Positions 5,713 through 9,511 of a stretch of DNA of 9,511 nt are shown in pieces (the stretch's first letter is position 1; the number at the start of each line of letters is the position of its first letter). Under the pieces are notes generated by a model, which was given only the letters and a program-made list of their open reading frames with translations, was not told where the DNA came from and did not search any database. The translations under genes and the position numbers were made by a program. The DNA comes from Methanomassiliicoccales archaeon. Its GTDB lineage: Archaea; Thermoplasmatota; Thermoplasmata; Methanomassiliicoccales; Methanomethylophilaceae. The stretch is taken from positions 1 to 9,511 of the forward strand of contig CAAFZG010000013.1 of NCBI GenBank assembly GCA_900767505.1. The letters run 5' to 3'.

Positions 5713-6792
5713 ATGGCGTGTATGCAGCAGACGGATGTTGATGACTTCACCAAGGTGAAGTTCGTCGAGTTCCCCAGGAACATAGTGGCGGGACACGGGG
5801 TACTGGGGACCGTGAGGAAGATGTGCGACGACGACCACGTCGGGCGTACTGGAACGATAATCACGGGAACCAAGACGATGGAAGCTGCCGGGAAGGAAGT
5901 CCTGGACAACATGGACGGCTACGACATGGACGTATGCACCGTCGGGGAAGCCACCATGGACAATGTCAACATGGTCATCGAGAGGATCAGGGAGTTCGGT
6001 TCCGAATTCGTCCTCGCAGTCGGAGGCGGAAGCAAGATCGATGTGTCCAAGGTCGCCTGCAACGAGCTCAACATCCCTTTCATCAGCATCCCCACGTCGG
6101 CTGCGCACGACGGGATAGCCTCTAACCGGGCATCCCTGAAATCCGAGACGGGTTCGAAATCGGTGAGTTCCGCATCCCCCATGGGCATAATAGCGGACAC
6201 AGAGGTCATCGCGAAGGCCCCGTACAGGCTTCTGGCCTCCGGGTGCGCGGATGTGATATCCAATCTGACGGCTCTGGAGGACTGGGATTTCGCGAGAAGG
6301 CTTCAGAACGTCCAGTTCAGCAGGTCCGCGTACTCCCTTTCCATGTACGCGGCCGAGAGCATAATCGACAATGCGGAGCTGATCAAGCCCAATCTGGAGG
6401 ACAGCGTGTGGATCGCAATCAAACCGATCATCATCTCGGGCATATCGATGAGCATCGCCGGAAGCTCCCGCCCCACCAGCGGTGCGGAGCACATGTTCTC
6501 GCACATGCTCGATCTGATGCATCCCGGAAGGGCGCTGCACGGGGAACAGTGCGGAGTCGGCTCCATAATGACGATGTACCTCCACGGAGGGAACTGGGAG
6601 CAGATACGCGACGCCCTGAAGATGATCGGCGCTCCGACCACGGCGAAGGAACTAGGGATCTCCGCCGAGGATGCCATCTACGCTCTGTCGCATGCTCACG
6701 AGATCCGTTCAGACAGGTTCACCATCCTCGGCAATGCCGGGATAAGCGAAGAGGTCGCAGAGAAGGTCGCGAAGACCACAGGCGTGATTTGA
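5713..6792 (+). CDS. egsA: sn-glycerol-1-phosphate dehydrogenase
   Basis: Cytoplasmic enzyme that reduces dihydroxyacetone phosphate to sn-glycerol-1-phosphate with NAD(P)H, the first step of archaeal ether-lipid backbone synthesis and the source of its stereochemistry (known). Seen: the nucleotide-binding loop GGGSKIDV (104-111) follows strand FVLAV. Also present are TSAAHDGIASNRAS (128-141), GCADVISNLTALEDW (177-191), GSSRPTSGAEHMFSH (250-264) and ALHGEQCGVG (274-283). The expected Zn ligands are Asp180, His260 and His276. Length 359 aa is typical (~350). Start: ATG 5713 has GAGG only 2 nt before it. The in-frame ATG at 5722 has the same GAGG 11 nt upstream and is also positioned for a leaderless transcript, so the true N-terminus may be three residues shorter. 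The next gene begins 10 nt after the stop, so the two are probably cotranscribed. This gene is the strongest evidence that the DNA is archaeal. Confidence 0.97.
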   Translation: MACMQQTDVDDFTKVKFVEFPRNIVAGHGVLGTVRKMCDDDHVGRTGTIITGTKTMEAAGKEVLDNMDGYDMDVCTVGEATMDNVNMVIERIREFGSEFVLAVGGGSKIDVSKVACNELNIPFISIPTSAAHDGIASNRASLKSETGSKSVSSASPMGIIADTEVIAKAPYRLLASGCADVISNLTALEDWDFARRLQNVQFSRSAYSLSMYAAESIIDNAELIKPNLEDSVWIAIKPIIISGISMSIAGSSRPTSGAEHMFSHMLDLMHPGRALHGEQCGVGSIMTMYLHGGNWEQIRDALKMIGAPTTAKELGISAEDAIYALSHAHEIRSDRFTILGNAGISEEVAEKVAKTTGVI

Positions 6793-6802
6793 AGGTGATT
6801 CG

Positions 6803-7228
6803 ATGGCATTGATTACATTGGTTGGCGAGCCCACCGCGAAAGTGGGTGCCGAATTCTATTTCATGGGTCCTCTGACGGAATGCAAGGACTGCAGGCTCAA
6901 GGGGGTGTGCTTCAACCTCGAGGCCGGATCGAGATACAGGGTGACGGAGGTCCGCGGACAGCATCACGAGTGCATGGAATCCGAGAGCGAGGTTGTCGCC
7001 GTGGTCGTGGAGAAGGTCCCGGAACCGTTCGCGGTCACCAAGAAGGGCGCGATGGAGGGCGTAACGCTCACGTACGCGGAGAGGGTCTGCGACGAGATCT
7101 CCTGCCCCAACTACGGCAGATGCCACATCCCCGGGAAGGTCGACGGCCAGAAGTACACCGTCGTGAAGCTCGGAACGGACATCGAATGCCCGTTGGGCGA
7201 GAAGCTCGTCGAAGCGGACATAGTCTGA
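6803..7228 (+). CDS. UPF0179 family protein (archaeal, cysteine-rich)
   Basis: A 141-residue protein of the archaea-restricted UPF0179 family, whose function is not known to me. Seen: eight cysteines at 27, 30, 36, 57, 96, 101, 107 and 129, including C-x2-C-x5-C (27-36) and C-x4-C-x5-C (96-107), which look like ligands for zinc or an Fe-S cluster. The rest is mainly beta-strand-like (RYRVTEV, EVVAVVVEKV, KYTVVKLG) and there is no membrane segment. Start: ATG 6803 is preceded by AGGTGATT, a strong match to the archaeal anti-SD, with GGTG 5 nt from the ATG. The gene starts 10 nt after egsA stops and is probably cotranscribed with it, but one genome context is not enough to tie it to lipid synthesis. 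Confidence 0.9.
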   Translation: MALITLVGEPTAKVGAEFYFMGPLTECKDCRLKGVCFNLEAGSRYRVTEVRGQHHECMESESEVVAVVVEKVPEPFAVTKKGAMEGVTLTYAERVCDEISCPNYGRCHIPGKVDGQKYTVVKLGTDIECPLGEKLVEADIV

Positions 7229-7249
7229 ATGCCCCGGTGGCAGAAGGTA

Positions 7250-7275
7250 CCGACGGATCTCCTGCCATCCGGTCG
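7250..7275 (+). terminator. hairpin downstream of the egsA-UPF0179 unit
   Basis: CCGACGGAT (7250-7258) pairs with ATCC-g-GTCGG (7266-7275), a 9-bp stem with one bulged G and a 7-nt loop, 21 nt after the UPF0179 stop. No T-tract follows, so termination is not certain; it may protect the mRNA 3' end. Confidence 0.35.
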
Positions 7276-7294
7276 GCAAACGACTTCCTTGGAA

Positions 7295-7347
7295 GTGGCC
7301 TCTTGCTTCGTTTGAAGTAAGCAAACTAAAACAGAGGCAAGAGGCCA
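7295..7347. repeat. 11-bp perfect inverted repeat in a convergent intergenic region
   Basis: TGGCCTCTTGC (7295-7305) and GCAAGAGGCCA (7337-7347) are perfect complements. Inside the 31-nt interval a second pair, GTTTG (7309-7313) and CAAAC (7322-7326), can form. It lies between UPF0179 (plus) and the SWIM gene (minus), so a bidirectional terminator is possible. Alternatively it is an end of a degraded mobile element: an ATG at 7347, overlapping the right arm, opens a short transposase-like peptide. Confidence 0.55.
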
Positions 7348-7421
7348 TGAAGTGTATTGGGATGGATATAGAAAAGAGATTCTCCACCGCCGTCGATGAA
7401 CCGACATTCCTTGAAGGACCG

Positions 7422-9038
7422 TCATTCCCAGTACCAATGAAAGCTTCTGCGCTGCGTCTTATCCACCCAGGTCCCATCGTACAGGCCCCAGAACTTACGC
7501 ACCTTCGGATACTCCGTCTTCAGACTCGTTCTGAATACGGAGTGAGGTACAGCGGCACCCTCGAACCCGCTTTCCCCATCCATGTACTTGAGCATGTCGA
7601 CAGCATCCTGATAGCTGTTGGCATCCTTGACGTCCAGACGCAGCAATATCAATCCCCTTCCCAGGACCGCAGCTGATTCGATGAATCCTTTCGAATACAG
7701 AAGCCTGCACAATCCGAGGATCCCGCTGCAATCGTAGTCTCTGTAACTCCTCCGAGGAACGAACCCGACTCTGCAGATATAGCGTTCCACATCCGCACCC
7801 CTGCCGTCGAGGACGAGGGTGCTCAGGGCCTGTACATCATAATGATCCTTGGAGAAGGTCATCGAGGCCAGATCATCGACTATCTTCGAAGATTCCCCGT
7901 CGTCTGCATTTGCACGATACGATTGGAGATACTCATATTTGTGCGATGACCAGAACATTTTGAGATAGAGCTTCGCCGCCTCGCTCCTGTATCCGTGCAC
8001 TGACAGAATATCGGCGACGGTCTTCTCACGGCTGCCGGCGTCGCATCCGGCCAGCATGCCTGCATATCCGGAGACAGAATCGTCGTTGATTGAGTCCAAA
8101 TGCTCGACAACACGGATTATCGCATCAAGCTTGCGGAATGAACAGCGTATGTATGCGTCATAGTCCCCCTTCTCGAACTGCATCTCAAGTGCCCTGTCAC
8201 ACAGACGCGACTCTTCATCCAACAGGGCATATGCCTCATCGAGTCTCTTCTGGGAGATGTTATCTATATGGGGCCCGTAGACTAACTTGGCATTGAATGT
8301 CGTGTTTCCCATGATCTTTGCCAATGTTTCCAGGGATATGCGCTCAAACAGAGAGGCTATATCGGATTTGTGTTCTGAGAATGCCCTGTCGGCTCCGCCG
8401 TTATCGAATTCGAGAGATGACAGACACCTCATCAGTTTATCCATAAGCATCATGGACTGGTCCGGGTCGCCTATATCGCAGAGAATCTTGGTGAGGATCC
8501 CATTCACATGCTCATATTCGATATCGTCGTTATAGTTCTCCAGACCGTACTTGTTGATCTCCCAATCCTCATAGTAATTGGCATCATCGTCATAGTCGGG
8601 ATCGCTGACGATATCATACGTGACGCTGTCGATCATGGAATCGATCCTTTCGATGAGATCCTCTTCGGATCCATCCGCGACGGATTCGTCATCCTCCGAC
8701 AGCAGAATCGCTACGATATGACAGCATTTGTCCGAGCCGCAGTCGCAATCGTAAAGAGTGTTTCCATCCGCATAATCACGGATGAGAACTGTGTGTGAGG
8801 ATCCGTCGCGGCAATGAACGCTTTGGATATGGATCGAAGGATGCACCTCCTCCGGAGGAGATACCAGCCCTTCCTCGACAATCAGTTTTCCTTCCACGAA
8901 GACCTGGAGTCCGAAGATCCGCCTCAGATCGGAATCGCTCATGCTGGGATCCAACTTCATAGATGCGAAATCGAATGCGGATATTTCGATATTCTGTCGA
9001 ACCTCCTCCGTGTGTTGCATGTTATGGACTTTGAACAC
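7422..9038 (-). CDS. SWIM zinc-finger domain protein with alpha-helical C-terminal region, 538 aa
   Basis: Seen: the N-terminal ~110 residues follow the SWIM layout. Strand-like QVFVEGKLIVEEGL (45-58) and SHTVLIRDYA (81-90) lead to YDCDCGSDKCCHIVAILL (96-113), where Cys98, Cys100, Cys105 and His107 make the C-x-C-x4-C-x-H zinc motif. Residues ~114-178 are very acidic (runs such as SDPDYDDD). The remaining ~350 residues look helical, like a solenoid of TPR/HEAT type, with no catalytic motif that I recognise. Known: SWIM domains bind DNA or proteins and occur with SNF2 helicases, transposases and orphan proteins; no helicase is beside this one. Start: the frame opens at GTG 9038; ATG at 9020 is the first ATG, and neither has a clear SD. 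An in-frame TGA lies just upstream, so the protein is not longer. AT content is visibly higher than in the genes to the left, which may reflect transfer or weak selection. Confidence 0.82.
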   Translation of the reverse strand: MFKVHNMQHTEEVRQNIEISAFDFASMKLDPSMSDSDLRRIFGLQVFVEGKLIVEEGLVSPPEEVHPSIHIQSVHCRDGSSHTVLIRDYADGNTLYDCDCGSDKCCHIVAILLSEDDESVADGSEEDLIERIDSMIDSVTYDIVSDPDYDDDANYYEDWEINKYGLENYNDDIEYEHVNGILTKILCDIGDPDQSMMLMDKLMRCLSSLEFDNGGADRAFSEHKSDIASLFERISLETLAKIMGNTTFNAKLVYGPHIDNISQKRLDEAYALLDEESRLCDRALEMQFEKGDYDAYIRCSFRKLDAIIRVVEHLDSINDDSVSGYAGMLAGCDAGSREKTVADILSVHGYRSEAAKLYLKMFWSSHKYEYLQSYRANADDGESSKIVDDLASMTFSKDHYDVQALSTLVLDGRGADVERYICRVGFVPRRSYRDYDCSGILGLCRLLYSKGFIESAAVLGRGLILLRLDVKDANSYQDAVDMLKYMDGESGFEGAAVPHSVFRTSLKTEYPKVRKFWGLYDGTWVDKTQRRSFHWYWE

Positions 9039-9348
9039 ATCGATCCGAGTTCAATGCTCTGCCCGCTTGTCTTCTTCCGGACAAATCATATCATCCCCTC
9101 GTAACGAACCCAACATTTTCGGCCCTGTTACAAAATGAGTGGAACCGAGACAATCTGAGTAGTGTTACTATCCCGGAATCATTGGAATCCATCCAATCCG
9201 CGGACATACGTTCCCGGATTCCCGCTTCTGCATGCCGTCCAGATCGATCGATTCCGGGCTACGGTCTTCTGAACCGCGTAGCTATCAGGCGTTCCGATTT
9301 TCCCACCATCTAGGCAAAAATGCGAAGCGCGGTTATCCTTGACTGACA

Positions 9349-9358
9349 TATATAAATT
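9349..9358 (+). promoter_or_regulatory. TATA box of the gene at 9409
   Basis: TATATAAATT in AT-rich DNA. Initiation is predicted near 9379, giving a ~30-nt leader without an obvious SD. The TATTAATA at 9383-9389 is an alternative that would give a leaderless transcript. Confidence 0.5.
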
Positions 9359-9377
9359 GTCATTTTATGCGTAAAAA

Positions 9378-9390
9378 GTATTATTAATAC
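9378..9390. promoter_or_regulatory. 13-nt palindrome, candidate operator
   Basis: GTATTA (9378-9383) and TAATAC (9385-9390) are perfect complements around a single central T at 9384. The palindrome sits at the predicted transcription start (or over the alternative TATA) of the gene at 9409, where a bound repressor would block initiation. AT-rich DNA makes chance symmetry fairly likely. Confidence 0.3.
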
Positions 9391-9408
9391 AAGATTAGTA
9401 ACACGGCT

Positions 9409-9491
9409 ATGAGTTCCAAGGCAATCATAGGAATCATGGTCGTCGCAATAGTGGCGATCGCAGGCATTGCCGTCGTTTCATTCGGAGATTC
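9409..9491 (+). CDS. start of a membrane-anchored or secreted protein (partial)
   Basis: ATG at 9409 opens MSSKAIIGIMVVAIVAIAGIAVVSF, a single Lys followed by a ~20-residue hydrophobic helix, then GDS. This is a signal peptide or an N-terminal membrane anchor. The protein is cut by the end of genuine sequence: the codons after Ser28 come from adapter sequence, so residues DRKSTR are not real. Nothing can be said about the mature domain. Promoter elements upstream support a real gene. Confidence 0.6.
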
Positions 9492-9511
9492 AGATCGGAA
9501 GAGCACACGTC
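9492..9511 (+). other. Illumina TruSeq adapter contamination at the contig end
   Basis: The last 20 bases begin AGATCGGAAGAGC and continue as the standard TruSeq read-1 adapter, with all 20 positions matching the sequence I know. This is a library artefact and should be trimmed. Genuine sequence ends at 9491 or, because the adapter begins with A, possibly 9492. Confidence 0.95.

Larger units (their letters stand above)
9041..9408. other. intergenic region between divergent genes, no gene seen
   Basis: This ~370-bp stretch separates the SWIM gene (minus) from the membrane/secreted-protein gene (plus). I see no credible CDS and no tRNA-like cloverleaf. It holds several short symmetric elements: ATTGGA/TCCAAT (9181-9197, 5-nt spacer), and the 9-bp pair CCCGGAATC (9172-9180) / GATTCCGGG (9250-9258) enclosing 69 nt. 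The right third is AT-rich promoter DNA of the plus-strand gene. A weak TATA-like GATATGATT lies near 9087-9096 on the minus strand and could serve the SWIM gene. An unannotated small RNA at 9170-9260 cannot be excluded. Confidence 0.5.

Noticed and set aside
7347..7676. 109-codon plus-strand ORF after the 11-bp inverted repeat
   Set aside because: Only the first ~20 residues look like anything; the rest is antisense to the SWIM gene. Treated as a possible remnant, not a gene.
9367..9387. Six-codon ORF MRKKYY upstream of the gene at 9409
   Set aside because: It lacks an SD and begins before the transcription start predicted from the TATA at 9349-9358, so it is unlikely to be translated.
1..9491. 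CRISPR array, tRNA or rRNA genes
   Set aside because: I saw no regularly spaced direct repeats, no cloverleaf with a GGTTCGAATCC-like arm and no rRNA-like conserved block.

Overview
The window looks like a contig end from a GC-rich archaeon, most likely a methanogen-related member of the Thermoplasmata (Methanomassiliicoccales-like). That placement is my inference. The archaeal evidence is direct: a complete sn-glycerol-1-phosphate dehydrogenase (the enzyme that sets archaeal lipid stereochemistry), an archaea-only UPF0179 protein, archaeal TATA boxes about 25-28 nt ahead of starts or Shine-Dalgarno (SD) sites, GAGG-type SD sequences, and several probable leaderless starts.

Layout, left to right. 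1-222 (minus) is the N-terminus of an alpha-isopropylmalate/citramalate/homocitrate synthase family enzyme. Its 5' leader (223 to about 320) holds the most interesting signal here: a well-formed 14-codon leader ORF with its own SD, encoding MICNVRTGSILLLA with three consecutive Leu codons. It is followed by mutually exclusive RNA pairings around the SD and start codon of the synthase gene. This has the architecture of a leucine-responsive attenuator. 443-3154 (minus) is a Mg2+-transporting P-type ATPase (MgtA) with an intrinsic-type terminator at 411-432. 3316-3834 (minus) is a Lys/Glu/Ala-rich, probably coiled-coil protein. 4015-4389 (minus) is a complete two-iron superoxide reductase (desulfoferrodoxin). 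Divergent from it, 4508-5131 (plus) is an unidentified alpha/beta protein, which overlaps convergently with an iron-sulfur flavoprotein gene at 5109-5666 (minus).

5713-6792 (plus, egsA) and 6803-7228 (plus, UPF0179) form a tight two-gene unit. It is divergent from the flavoprotein gene, across what may be one shared bidirectional TATA element. 7229-7421 is a convergent intergenic region with two strong inverted repeats. 7422-9038 (minus) is a large SWIM zinc-finger protein in visibly less GC-rich DNA. 9041-9408 is intergenic. 9409-9491 (plus) is the start of a secreted or membrane-anchored protein.

The last 20 bases (9492-9511) match the Illumina TruSeq adapter exactly and are not genomic. 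Functionally the window mixes housekeeping (lipid backbone, leucine-family biosynthesis, Mg2+ uptake) with anaerobic oxidative-stress and redox genes (superoxide reductase, Fe-S flavoprotein) and some unknowns. I see no CRISPR array, rRNA, tRNA or intact mobile element.
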